The translations under genes and the position numbers were made by a program. 64,000 bases of DNA from Eustoma russellianum (lineage: Eukaryota; Streptophyta; Magnoliopsida; Gentianales; Gentianaceae), in NCBI GenBank assembly GCA_036186865.1, contig AP025042.1, positions 16,733,200 through 16,797,199 on the forward strand, given 5' to 3'. Under the pieces are notes generated by a model that was not told where the DNA came from, did not search any database, and was given only the letters and a program-made list of their open reading frames with translations. This document shows, in pieces, positions 19,514 to 31,239 of this stretch. How positions within the stretch are numbered: the first letter of the stretch is position 1; each line of letters begins with the position of its first letter.

Positions 19514-22500
19514 TTGTTTTCTTGATGTAATCACGCAACCCGTGCTGTTCGATTTCCTGTTTGATTTACTGATTCAATTAGTTGAAGTATAGCGTCAACT
19601 TCAGCCAATGTAGCACCAGTTGATCCGTTTGAGGATCTTTTGTATGTTCATCCGAGTGATAGTCCATTACTCGTAATTGCTCAGCCTCTTCTTGATTCGC
19701 ACAACTATCACTCTTGGAGCAGAACAATCAGACGTGCCTTGGAATCCAAGAACAAACTAGGTTTGGTGGATGGATCCGTTAAAAGGTAGAGGGAGATGAT
19801 CGCAAGTTCTCGGCCTGGACGAAGGCCAACAACATGGTGGTGTCTTGGATAATCAACTCCGTGGTTCCTTCGATTGCGTAGAGCATCATGTGGATAGATG
19901 ATGCGAAGGATATTTGGAAAGATCTGAAGCTCAGGTATGTAATGTAGACACATTTAGATTGTCAGATTTGCAGGAAGAATTATACGGTGTTAAGCAGGAT
20001 AATATGTTTGTAACAGACTATTACACGAAATTAAAGATCATATGGGAAGAGTTAACTGTTTTGAAATCCATGCCTTCATGTGATTGTGGTAGATGTGTTT
20101 GTAATATATCCAATCAAGTGACCAAGTTTGTAGAAAATTATTTTGTCATCAAACTTTTAAAAGGATTATCTGAGGACTTTGAGGCAGTTAAGTCGCAGAT
20201 ACTGCTTATGAGTCCATTACCGGACGTGAACTCAGCATTTGCCATGGCTGTGAAGTTTGAGCGGAAGGTGACATATGGAAATCAACACGACCTTAATAAT
20301 GGTACACCAACAATTCTGAATGTGGGAGGATCATGTTCTAAGTCAGGTGGTCAAGGTGGATTTGGTGGAAAGTCACAGAAGGCAAATCAATCTTCAGGAG
20401 GTTTCAAGCCCAGAGGAGGATTTGAGGGTAACATGAAAGGAGGAGTTAACCCTCAAAGATATGGAACAGACAGCAACAGGAGGCCTATTTGTACACATTG
20501 TGGTGCTACAGGCCATATTATGGAGCGGTGTTATAAGTTACATGGATATCCTCCTGGATACAAGCCTAAGGGGAAGATTAATTGTGTTGGATATGAAGAG
20601 AATTCCGAGGAACATGGTGACGTGGGGCACGTGAATGGCAAAGGAGGAACCCATGGTGTCCATGGAAAGGGACAGCATATGGTCCCAGCGTTGACATCAG
20701 ATCAGTACAGTCAATTGATACATATGTTGCAGGAGCATCAATTGAGAGGACAAGGGGATCAATCTGGGGAGCATGCCGTAATGTCCGCTCAGCAGCAGGG
20801 AACCAATGGTAAGTTGCCATGTAATGTATCAAACAAGTACTTTAATGCGTGGGTTTTAGATTCAGGTGCCACTGATCATATTGCTCGCTCCCTTGCCCTC
20901 TTTGATTCATACTCTGTTGCATCAAATCTGAAAGTCAAGTTGCCTGATGGCAGCTTTTTTGAAGTCACTCACACTGGCACAGTAACCATTAATCCTCGCC
21001 TAATCCTCACCAATGTATTCTGTATACCGTCCTTTTCCTTCAACCTCATTTCTCTCAGCAAGTTAACCAGTACAAATGAAATCAACGTGACCTTTTGTAA
21101 TGACTTCTGTGTTCTATATGAACATAAGAGTATGAAGATGATTGGTTTAGCTAAGGCTATCCAAGGGCTATACAAATTGACCACCTCACAGAAGTTCTGC
21201 TTGATGACTGACACAAGCTATCCTATGTACAACACCAGTCTGTTTTCTTCAAACACCCATACTGCTGCAGACTTGAGTAGTTCACTGTGGCATTCAAGAT
21301 TAGGACATATGTCCCATTCAAGGATTAAGGATGTTCATAAACTAGATCCTGTTGTTTCATATTCAAATGTCCCTATACCATGTAGTATATGTCCTCTTGC
21401 CAAACAAAAGAGGAATCTCTTTCCCATTTCCACGTCTGTGACTTCTTCTATATTTTCCTTGATTCATGTAGACATTTGGGGTCCGTATAAAAACCCCACT
21501 ATACATAATGAAAGTTTCTTTCTTACTGTTGCTGATGACCATAGCAGATTCTGTTGGATTTACTTGATGAAACATAAATCTGAGACAAAGTCTATTATGC
21601 AAAACTTTTGCACTCTTGTTGATGTTCAGTTTGGTGTCAAAATCAAAACTATCCGCTCAGATAATGGACTTGAACTTAAGATGCCCTCGTTTTATGCCTC
21701 CAAGGAAATAGTTCACCAGACATCATGCGTATATACCCCAAAACAAAATGGTCTTGTTGAGAGAAAGCAACAACACATTCTATGTGTGGCTAGAGCCCTG
21801 AAAATCCAATCTGATATGCCTACTAAATACTGGGGATACTGTGTTCAACATGCAGTATATCTGATTAATGTCAGTCCTTCACCAACCATAAACCTCAAGA
21901 CCCCATTTGAATTTCTCTACAACAAACCTCCAGTATATTATAACCTAAGGGTGTTTGGATGTTTAGCCTTTGCACTAGACCATAGCCCACATAAATCAAA
22001 GTTCTCCCCAAGATCCAAACGTCGTGTCTTTCTTGGTATGTCAAATACGTCCAAAGGGTATATACTTCAGGACTTAGAGGCGAAGAATATACTGATTTCC
22101 AGAGATGTCCAATTCTATGAACACATGTTTCCTTTCAAATCTCAACTTGACTCAGATTTCAGTCAGCCACATAACATGCCTACTGATTCAACTCCCATTT
22201 AGCCGTATAATGTACCCACTATGCATAGTCCTCATCCATTACCATCACCAACTAATCATTCAGACTTTCAAATCCCTTCTCAGCCATCACCAACACAGTC
22301 ATCTCATTCTGAAAGTATACATGACAATGCATCATCATTTAAAGTCACAAGCCCGTCTTCAGAAACTCATAATCAGAAACCTCATTCTTTACCTTCAGAT
22401 ATATTACCCCAACCAATTTTTTCTATTGATATATGTTTGCCTATACCTTCAACGCCCAGATCTCCACGTATAAGAAAGCCTCCATCTTATCTGCAAGATT

Positions 22501-23153
22501 ACTGCTGCAACAAGTCCTAGGTCATATCCTCTCCACATACCACTCCTCACCACCTAGACAAATGATACTCCATGGAGTCATTGACACCGGTATATAAAAC
22601 TTATGTATTAAATACAAGTTTGCATACAGAACCGTCATCTTATTCTGAGGCAGCCAGCTCCTCAGAATGGCAGGAGGCAATGGAGGAGGAGGTTGCTGCA
22701 TTAGAAGCCAATCAGACTTGGGAGGTTGTTCCCTTGCCACCAGGGAAGAGTTCTATTGGTTGCAGATGGGTTTATAAAATTAAATATAAACCTGATGGGA
22801 GTGTAGAGAGATATAAAGCAAGGCTAGTGGAAAAAAGATACACTCAACAGTATGGAGTTGATTACCAAGACACCTTCTCCCCTGTAGCTAAAATGGCTAC
22901 CATCAGAGCAATCCTTGCCTTGGCAGCTAGTAAGGGATGGTTTTTGCAGTAGTTGGACGTTAATAAGGCCTTTCTTCATGGAGATCTGCATGATGAAATT
23001 TATATGATGCCACCACCTGGAGTAGAGCTCCCTCAACCAAACATGGTGTGTAAGTTAAGAAAGTCTTTGTACGGGTTGAAACAGGCTAGTCGGGAGTGGT
23101 ATTCCAAGCTTACTCAGTTTCTACTAGCCTCAGGTTTTGTGCAGTCTAAAACT

Positions 23154-23287
23154 GACTATACCTTATTTCAAAAGATAACCCCTGATTATAGGCTTATTTT
23201 GTTGGTATATGTGGATGACAGACTATACCTTATTTCAAAAGATAACCCCTGATTATAGGCTCATTTTGTTGGTCAATGTGGATGACA
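23154..23287 (+). repeat. 67-bp tandem duplication in the reverse transcriptase
   Basis: The segment 23154..23220 is repeated at 23221..23287 with a few changes. It covers the coding region that ends in the catalytic YVDD box: the first copy reads YVDD, the second NVDD. As 67 is not a multiple of three, the frame shifts by one. Confidence 0.95.
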
Positions 23288-24230
23288 TTGTTATGACATG
23301 CTCTGAAATGTCACCTATTCAACAAGTTAAAGCTCAGCTACATTCAACCTTTAGAATTAAAGACTTGGGTGACCTTAGGTACTTCTTGGGTATAGAAGTA
23401 GCCAGGTCAAAGAGGGGGTTAGTGATTAATCAAAGGAAGTATGTCCTAGAATTGCTTGAGCATACAGGGTTTCTAGATTCAAAGCCGGCCAAAAGTCCTA
23501 TGGAGATGAATACAAAACTTCTGCATAATGATTCAGCCTTGGTGTTTGAAGTCTTTAGTTATAGAAGTTTGATAGGAAAATTGATATACTTGACCATAAC
23601 TAGGCCGGATATTTCATTCGCAGTCCAACAGCTTAGTCAATTCTTAGATTGTCCGACTGTTAATCATTTGAGAGGAGCCCACAGGCTGTTAAGATACTTG
23701 AAGGGAAGTGTGGGACAAGGATTGATCTTCCCTTACAAAACAGATTTGAAACTCAAGGCCTTCGTAGATTCAGATTGGGGTGGCTGTTCTGAATCTAGAA
23801 GGTATATCACTGGCTTTTGTGTGTTTCTTGGTAGTGCCTTGGTTTCGTGGAAGGCAAAGAAACAGAATACCGTTTCTAAATCCTCTGCAGAGGCGGAGTA
23901 TAGAGCCATAGCAAGCCTCACTTGCGAAGTGCAGTGGCTGCTGTATTTGACAACAGATCTTGGACTGGATGGTCAGATGCCTGTGGAAGTGTTTTGTGAC
24001 AGTAAAAGCGCTATACATATAGCTGAAAATCCTGTGTTTCATTAGAAGACAAAGCACATTGAAATTGACTATCACATTGTTCGAGATAAGGTACAAGAAG
24101 GAAGGATCAAGTTGATGCCTGTTCGTACTGATCTGCAATTGGCCGATGTGTTTACAAAGGCACTAGATGCTAAGAGGGTAGCTGAATTGATCAAAGCATT
24201 TGGCGTGTGCAATATCTACTCCAAGTTAGG

Positions 24231-24242
24231 CTTGAGAGGGGG
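24231..24242 (+). other. Polypurine tract of copia element 1
   Basis: CTTGAGAGGGGG immediately precedes the right LTR start TGTTGAAAG. Confidence 0.8.
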
Positions 24243-24804
24243 TGTTGAAAGAAACATGGTGAAGGAGCAGAGTAGCAAGAATGAAGTGAAACTGAAGGAC
24301 GAAGCAGAAGAGGTGTAAATTCGTCGTAAACCTTAAGCATTGCAGCAAACACGTGCAATATCAATGCTGGACGACAAAAAGATAGTTACAGTGAATCTTA
24401 GCATGATCAGGAATTAAGATTGAGAAGGAACAGCCAAGGTGTAGGCCTTGATCCACGTGATCAGTTGGATGAAGTGACACGGAACGCAGTGGTACTGCAG
24501 CAACGAACGCTGAAGGTAGAAGATGGCGGGAAGCAGTTTAAAAAGAGTAAAAGGACAAGAAAGACCTTACGGTTATTTTGTTTTGTCTTTGTAAATGAGG
24601 GACATTCTTGTAATTACATGAGTTAGTTTTTCTTTTTCTTGTACTTAAACGATGTGAGCTGGATGTTGTAAGCAAGATATTCAATTCTTCCATTTCTCCT
24701 GCAATCTGATTGTTCTTTTCCTCTCTCGCTGATTTCATCAGCCATATTGCAATTCATTCGTTTGCTTCTCTGTTTCTTCATTTCAAGATCAAAGAATTTT
24801 AACA
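24243..24804 (+). repeat. 3' LTR of copia element 1
   Basis: 562 bp, TGTTGAAAG...TTTTAACA, followed by the target duplication TACTT (24805..24809). Confidence 0.95.
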
Positions 24805-24809
24805 TACTT

Positions 24810-25347
24810 CACAATAGCGCAGTCAATTTAGTGAATCATTTTACTTCATTTCATCATATTAAAAAGTCAAAAAAAAATGTATCATTATTCCATTGAAAAT
24901 CAAATTTACTGCTAAATCGTATGCATATTTTCATAGACAACTGAAAATTTTTCATAAACTAAAGGTTTTTTTTTTTTTTTTTTTGCTTTTCTTCAAATCT
25001 TGTCGCTTGTACTCATAATAGGAGAAAGTCGTGTCGACTTGCGTGTGTTCTATTTCATCCTCTCGTGCGTTATTCCCTTAGGATGAACATATTATATTCA
25101 CATAGAGAAAGGTAGACGGTAGATTGGCAACCATGCTAGTTTATATTTTTTTTCCCTTCTTCTTCTATTTTCTTTTTTCAGGCTTTCTTTTCCAGTAAGT
25201 AACAAATTTGTATCGAAGGCCAAAAACTGAAAAGAAAAAGAGAAAATTGCAAAATTAAAAAAACCCAGGTTTCTCCTGTTGGAACTTGAGTTTTGATCGA
25301 AAGTCCATCCTTTTTTTTCATGTTGTTCGGCCAGGTAGCTTACAGAA
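24810..25347. other. Spacer between copia elements 1 and 2
   Basis: AT-rich, with a T run at 24968..24984 and short polypyrimidine tracts. No gene recognised. Confidence 0.5.
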
Positions 25348-25352
25348 TTGCG

Positions 25353-25904
25353 TGTTAAGTTTTGTGCAACTGAAGTCAGCCGAACTGAAGTGAGGCCGAG
25401 CTCTAAGAATTTAAAGCTGTTAGTTGCTGCCGAGTTGGACAGAAGCTATGCCAAACAGAGCTGAACGTCATAGCATTGATCTCAGCTCGACAATAAACCA
25501 GAAAATTATGTGATAGAATATTCTTTGATTGGAGATTTGATTGATGAGAATTCTGTTTTGGATAGAAATTTCTATACTTATCTTTTCTATAAGGAATATC
25601 CGGTAGAGTCCTATTCTTGGTATGATAGCGGTATAAAAGGAAAATTCCATAATTCATGCTAATCTTTTTACTCTCCATAAAATCCCTTGTTAGACGCTGC
25701 TCTGCTGTAACCGAAATCTCAAATTGGTGATAGTGAATTTCTTGGCTTGCCACCGCCGTGAGTTTTTCTTTCCCTTCAGGGTTTTCCTACATTAAATCTT
25801 GTGTTCTTCGTTTATTATTTTCTTTGATCATTGTTCGTTACTTTTGTGCATTCTTGTATTTATCATCGTGATTGTCTCCACTATTCCGCAATTAATCTCC
25901 AACA
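25353..25904 (+). repeat. 5' LTR of copia element 2
   Basis: 552 bp, TGTTAAGTTTTGTG...CTCCAACA. The 3' part holds a promoter-like CATAAAATCC stretch near 25674. Several substitutions separate it from the right LTR. Confidence 0.94.
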
Positions 25905-25906
25905 AC

Positions 25907-25918
25907 TGGTATCAGAGC
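25907..25918 (+). other. Primer-binding site of copia element 2
   Basis: TGGTATCAGAGC, initiator-Met type, two bases after the LTR. Confidence 0.95.
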
Positions 25919-25943
25919 CAGGTTCTTTGTTCGAGTGGGAGTA

Positions 25944-28900
25944 ATGGCCGATGACAGTAAGTCAAGGATTGAGAGATTTGATGGCTCACACTTCGGTTTC
26001 TGAAAGATGCAGGTTGAATACTATCTTTATTTGAGAGATCTATATCTGCCTCTTGAAGGAAAGAGGTGAAGCCTACTGACATGACGGATCGAGAATAGGA
26101 GATTCTAGATCGTAAAGCACTCGGTGCCATTAGGCTGTCCCTGACCCAAACCGTAGCATTCAATATCTCAAAAGAAAAGACCATAAAGGATGTGATGAAT
26201 GCTTTGACAAGGATGTATGAAAAGTCATCTGCCTCTAACAAGGTGCATCTAATGAAGAGACTTTTCAACATGAAGAAAACTGAAAGTAAAACAATGCAGG
26301 AACACTTGGGTGAGTTTAATACGATCAGTAGTCAACTTGAGTCGTTTGGATCATCTTCGATGATTAAGTTCTGGCCTTAGTTATATTATCAAGTCTACCT
26401 GACAGTTGGGATGGAGTTGTTATGGCTGTGAGCAACTCATCCAGAGAAGGTACGTTGAAGTTTAAAAACGTGGTAGATGTGCTGCTTGATGAAGATTTAA
26501 GGAGAAGGAATAGTGGCACCGCTGAAAGTTCTGGAGCCACACTGAACACAGAAGAGCGTGGCAGACCAGCCAAGAGGGGCAATGACTGAGGTGGGAGATC
26601 GCAGTCAAGGATGAGTAAATCTAAGAGCTCAAATCTGGCCTGCTGGAATTGCAAGAAGAAGGGTCACCTTAAACGTGATTGCAGAGTCAAGAAGAAGGCT
26701 GATAAAATGGACAAGAATGGAAACGAAATCCATGTCTCCCAAGCATCCGGGTCTGATAGTGATGACCTGATTTTAAGTTGTGAAAGCCAAGCTGATGCTC
26801 TCTGGATCATCAATACTGGGGCCTCTTTTCATTCAACATCCAACAAAGGATACTTCACAAATTATAAAAGTGGAAACTTTAGGAAAGTATATCTCAGAGA
26901 TGATGAATCTTGTGATATTATTGGCAAAGGAGATATCATACCGGATCTACCAGATGGAAGGCAGCTGAAGCTGCTTCAAACAAGACACGTACCTCGGCTG
27001 ACCAAGAACTTGATTTCAATAACATAATTGGCTGATGATTCTGACATGAAAGGAAGATTCAGCAAAACCTCATTGGAAGCTAGTCAAAGGATCCTTAATT
27101 GTTGCACAAGGTTTCAGAGCAGGTATTCTTTACAAGTTCTCAAACAAAAGCTCGGCAAATGATGCCGAGCTTTGGCATCAGAGACTTGGACATATGAGTG
27201 TCAAGGGGATGAAGGTAATAGCATCTAAAGGGAAGCTGGAAGGTATATCCAACATTGATATACCACTGTATGAATCTTATGTGTTTGGCAAACAAAAGGC
27301 TGTAAGCTTTTCAAAGCACAAGAGGAGTCTTAGAACTGAGAAGTTGGAGCTTGTACACAAAGACGTTTGAGGGCCTTCAGATGTGCCTTCACTGAATGGC
27401 TCTCGCTACTATGTTACTTTCATTGATGACTCAACAAGAAAGCTGTGGGTGTACTTCCTGAAACACAAGTCTGACGTATTTTAAATCTTCAAGAGATGGA
27501 GAAGTCTTGTTGAAAACGAAACAGTGCTGAAGCTGAAGTGCTTGAGGTCGGACAATGGTAGAGAGTATTGCAGCAAAGAGTTTGAGGATTATTGTGCCAA
27601 GAATAGGATCAAGAGAGAAAAGACAATCCCAAAGACACCACATCATAATGGTGTTGTTGAAAGGATGAACAGAACAATCTGTGAAAGGGCAAGGAGTATG
27701 AGAATACATGCAGATCTGCCGAAATCCTTCTGGGCCAAGGCGGTGAACACTGCTGTTTATCTGATTAACATAGTTCCATCTACCGCAATTAACTGCAAAC
27801 TTCCTGAAGAAGAATGGATTGGCAAGGTGATTTTTCTCTTGCCCATGTCAAAGTATTTAGTTGCACTGCCTGTGCACTGCTGAAGCCAGATGAGAGATCA
27901 AAACTTGACCCCAATTCCAAGATATGTTCTCTAATTGGCTATAGAGGTGACATTTTTAGATATAGGATGTGGGATCATGCAGGGAAGAAGGTGATCAGAA
28001 GCAAAGACGTGGTTTTCAATGAAAACATGCTTTACAAAGACAGAGTAAAGGAGGAGAAGCAAACTGTGAAGCCTAAGTATTTTGAACAAAGTGACGTTGG
28101 TCATGCTGAGCTGAGCAGACCTACAGATCAGGCTGCCGAGGTGCCGACCTCAGGAGATGAAACTCCAGAAGAGCAAATCACACCACCTATTGCTATTCGA
28201 AGGGAGAGGAGAACCATTACTGCGCCTACCAGTTTCTCACATTCACTTTATTATTTGCTTCTTACTGACCGTGATGAGCCTAGCTGCTATGAAGAAGCAA
28301 TGAATTCTGACAAAAGTGAAGACTGGAGGTCAGCCATGGAGGACGAGATGAACTATTTACAGAGCAACTTCACCTTGGATCTTGTAAAGAAGCCACCAGG
28401 GAAGAAATCTATTTAGAACAAATGGGTGTACAGGTTGAAGCAAGAAGCTGACGGTACTCAAAGGTAAAAAGCAAGGCTTGTTGTGAAAGGCTTCTAACAG
28501 AAAACTTGGATTGACTCCACTGAGATTTTTTCACCTGTTGTCAAGCTGTCAACCATCAGAACCGTCCTGAGCATTACAGCCATAAAAGATCTGCACTTAG
28601 AACAGCTTGATATCAAAATAGCCTTTCTTCATGGAGATCTGGAAGAAGATATCTACATGATGCAGCCACAGGACTATGAGATACCTGGTAATGAAGACCT
28701 GGTATGTAAATTACAAAAGAGTTTGTATGGTGTGAAACAGGCTCCGAGGCAGTGGCATAAGAAGTTTGACTTCATGGCAGAGGTCGGCTACAAGTACTGC
28801 CATGGTGATCACTGCTGTTACTTCAAGAGACCTGAAGGTTTGTATATTTCCTGCTACTTTATGTAGATGACATGTTAATAGCAGGAGAAAGCACTGATGA

Positions 28901-29806
28901 GATCAAGAAGCTAAAGGAACAATTGGATAAGAAATTCTCCATGAAGGACCTCGGTCCGCCGAAAAAGATACCGGGACTCAGTATTGAAAGAGACAGAAAG
29001 AATCAAGTGTTGAGGCTGAACCAAAGAGATTATATTTCTAAGGTACTGAAAAGATTTAATATCTAATGTAAAACCGGTGTCTACACCTTTGGCATGACAG
29101 TTCAAGAATTTATCAAAGAAGCAATGTCCTAAGACGAAGGATGAACTTGAACGAATGAAGAATGTACCCTATGCCTCAGCCGTGGGTAGTTTGATGCATG
29201 CCATGGTGTGCACCCGACCAGACATTGCCCATGTAGTGAGAGTTGTGAGCAGATTCATGTCAAATCCTGATCCTGATCATTGGGCTGCAGTGAAGTGGAT
29301 ACTAAGGTACTTAGTGGGAAACAAGGCTTGACACTGCAGTTCGGCAACGATGATCTGAACCTGCTCGGCTTTGCAGACTCTTATATGGCTGGAGACGTTG
29401 GTGAACCCAAGAGTACTACAGGGTGTGTTTTCAAGCTCGGCAGTGCTGCAATCACTTGGGTATCAAGATTACAGAAGATTGTAGCATTGTCAACAACTGA
29501 AGCTGAATATGTTGTAGCAGTTGAAGCTACCAAGGAACTGGTGTGGTTGAATAGTTTATTGGATGAGTTATGGCACCCTCATCTCAGCTATAAGCTATTT
29601 AGTGACAGTCAGAGTATAATATACTTGGCCAGAAACTCTGCTTATCACGCAAGAACGAAGCATATTGATATTAGATATCATTATATAATAGATATGCTCG
29701 AGGGAAAACAGTTCGACTTGGAGAAGATTCATACAAGCCAGAATCCAGTAGACATGATGACGAAGATTGTTCCAAAAGAGAAGCTTGAGGTCTCTTGGTC
29801 TTGTTA
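25944..29806 (+). pseudogene. Gag-Pol polyprotein of copia element 2
   Basis: It starts MADDSKSRIERFDGSHFGF at 25944 and meets a TGA where Trp is expected soon after. Gag continues with KALGAIRLSLTQT-like and ASNKVHLMKRLFNMKK words. The zinc knuckle CWNCKKKGHLKRDC (near 26640) is intact. The protease site reads WIINTGAS, so the catalytic Asp is Asn. Integrase has ELWHQRLGHMS, FIDDSTRKLWVYFLKHKSD, LRSDNGREY and HHNGVVERMNR, with stops at 27368 and 27482. Reverse transcriptase contains SLYGVKQAPRQWHKKF and LYVDDMLIAG, the latter across a frame break near 28860. RNase H has TTGCVFKLGSAAITW, TTEAEYVA and TKHIDIRYHYI and ends near 29806. It is too broken to function. Confidence 0.93.
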
Positions 29807-29894
29807 AGTGATGAAAGTGCTGAAGTGGTGGCAGTTCGAAGCAGCAGAAATTCACGATGCGTCAAAGTCAAGGTCAGTTCCAAGTGAGAGATTT

Positions 29895-30455
29895 TGTTAA
29901 GTTTTGTGGAACTGAAGTCAGCCGAGTTGAAATGAAGCCGAGCTCAAAGAACTTAAAGCTGTTAGCTACTGCCAAACAGATCTGCCGAGCTAGGAAGAAG
30001 CTACGTCGAGCAGAGCTGAACATCACAGCATTGATCTCTCGGCAATAAACCAGAAAATTACAGGATAGAGTATTCCTTGATCGGAGATTTGCTTGATGAG
30101 AATCCTGTTTTGGATAGAAATTTCCATACTTATCTTTTCTATAAAGAATATCTGGTAGAGTCATATTCTTGGTATGATAGCGATGTAAAAGGTAAATTCC
30201 ATAATTCATGCTAATCCTTTTACTCCCCATAAAATCCTCTGTTAGACGCTGCCCTGCTGTAAATGAAATCTCAAATTGGTGATAGTGAATTTCTTGGCTG
30301 GCCGCCGCCGTGGGTTTTTCTTCCCTTTGAGGTTTTCCCACGTTAAATCTTGTGTTCTTCGTTTATTGTTTTCTTTGATCATTGTTCGTTACTTTTGTGC
30401 ATTCTTGTATTTATCATCGTGGTTGTCTCCACTGTTACGCAATTAATCCTCAACA
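29895..30455 (+). repeat. 3' LTR of copia element 2
   Basis: 561 bp, TGTTAAGTTTTGTG...CCTCAACA, preceded by the purine-rich AAGTGAGAGATTT and followed by TTGCG. Confidence 0.94.
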
Positions 30456-30460
30456 TTGCG

Positions 30461-31239
30461 GTGTGACGACTCCGAGTTTGAAAACACGGCCACTAACACG
30501 GTTGTGGAGTTATGTTGGATGGACCTGGGGTGGCCTACAAAATATTTGCTTTTACTTTGTTTGATCAAATTCTAGATCTATATTGTTGATTTTAGTTGAA
30601 TCGTAATTTACTTGATAATATCTGAATTGAAATTTGACTACGATGATTTCAAAAACACATCCTTAAGAGGATTTTTTCATTGTATGTGCTGTATAAATTT
30701 GTATAGATGCTTAAGTGGATTGTTGAATAAGAGCTTAACAAATACTGTTTTCGCAATCACGTTTGTATAATCGATTACTCTAGTTTCGAAATATTTAAGT
30801 ATAATAAGTATATTTTAATTAGGATCACAGTACCAACTGAGATGTATATATACCATAGTGGATTATTAAGTAAGAGCTTAACAATACTGGGTATACAGAA
30901 GTATACCGTAATTACGGTTATCAAACAAATTATAGATTACCAGCAAAAGAGTTGATGGGTCGGAGACCATGAGAAGTTGATTGTTGTTTCTGTTTAATTT
31001 ATATTTTATGTGTATCGTTGGTAACTGTAATTATAATGTACGACAATAATACTCAAACCTTTTTTTCTACTATGCAGGGTTAGCTATATATATGAATCAA
31101 TCATTTCTCTGCTCTTTATTTATTGGATGTTTTACTTATTTTTGAGTCATAGCCTAAATCATATCCTCTTTTTGTGTCTAATAATATCAATGCATAATAT
31201 GCGTCTTTAGAATACAACTCTTTTAAAAATATCATATAA
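30461..31239. other. Spacer right of copia element 2
   Basis: No gene recognised. Two diverged copies of a short segment occur about 140 bp apart (GTGGATTGTTGAATAAGAGC at 30716 and GTGGATTATTAAGTAAGAGC at 30858), each followed by TTAACAA(A)TACTG. Confidence 0.5.

Larger units (their letters stand above)
19589..24242 (+). pseudogene. Gag-Pol polyprotein of copia element 1
   Basis: The presumed start codon is ATA at 19589, then ASTSANVAPVDPFEDLL and HNYHSWSRTIRRALESKN, a copia-type gag N-terminus. Stops occur at 19787 and later, and the frame shifts near 19935. From 19914 to 22202 one long frame carries gag, the zinc knuckle CTHCGATGHIMERC, the protease site WVLDSGATDH, the integrase zinc region LWHSRLGHMSHSRI and catalytic segments VDIWGPY, RSDNG and NGLVERK. 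TAG at 22201 ends it. Reverse transcriptase (22572..23290) has RWVYKIKYKPDG and LDVNKAFLHGDLHDE. Its YVDD region carries a 67-bp tandem duplication that shifts the frame. RNase H (to about 24170) has VDSDWGG, SSAEAEYRA and TKHIEIDYH, with a TAG at about 24043. The protein cannot be made intact. Confidence 0.93.
18951..24804 (+). mobile_element. Ty1/copia element 1, complete but inactive
   Basis: A 5854-bp element flanked by TACTT. The LTRs are 18951..19501 and 24243..24804, with a primer site complementary to initiator-Met tRNA at 19502 and a purine tract at 24231..24242. Between them lies a gag-protease-integrase-reverse transcriptase-RNase H reading frame with several breaks. It inserted about 1.1 kb upstream of the VQ gene. 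Confidence 0.96.
25353..30455 (+). mobile_element. Ty1/copia element 2 (TNT1-like), complete but inactive
   Basis: A 5103-bp element with target duplication TTGCG (25348..25352 and 30456..30460). The LTRs are 25353..25904 and 29895..30455, and the initiator-Met primer site is at 25907..25918. The gag and reverse transcriptase motifs resemble the TNT1-94/Tork group. Numerous stops disable it. Confidence 0.95.

Noticed and set aside
24968..24984. T run as poly(A) tail of a minus-strand LINE or processed pseudogene
   Set aside because: No coding remnant or target duplication was found next to it.
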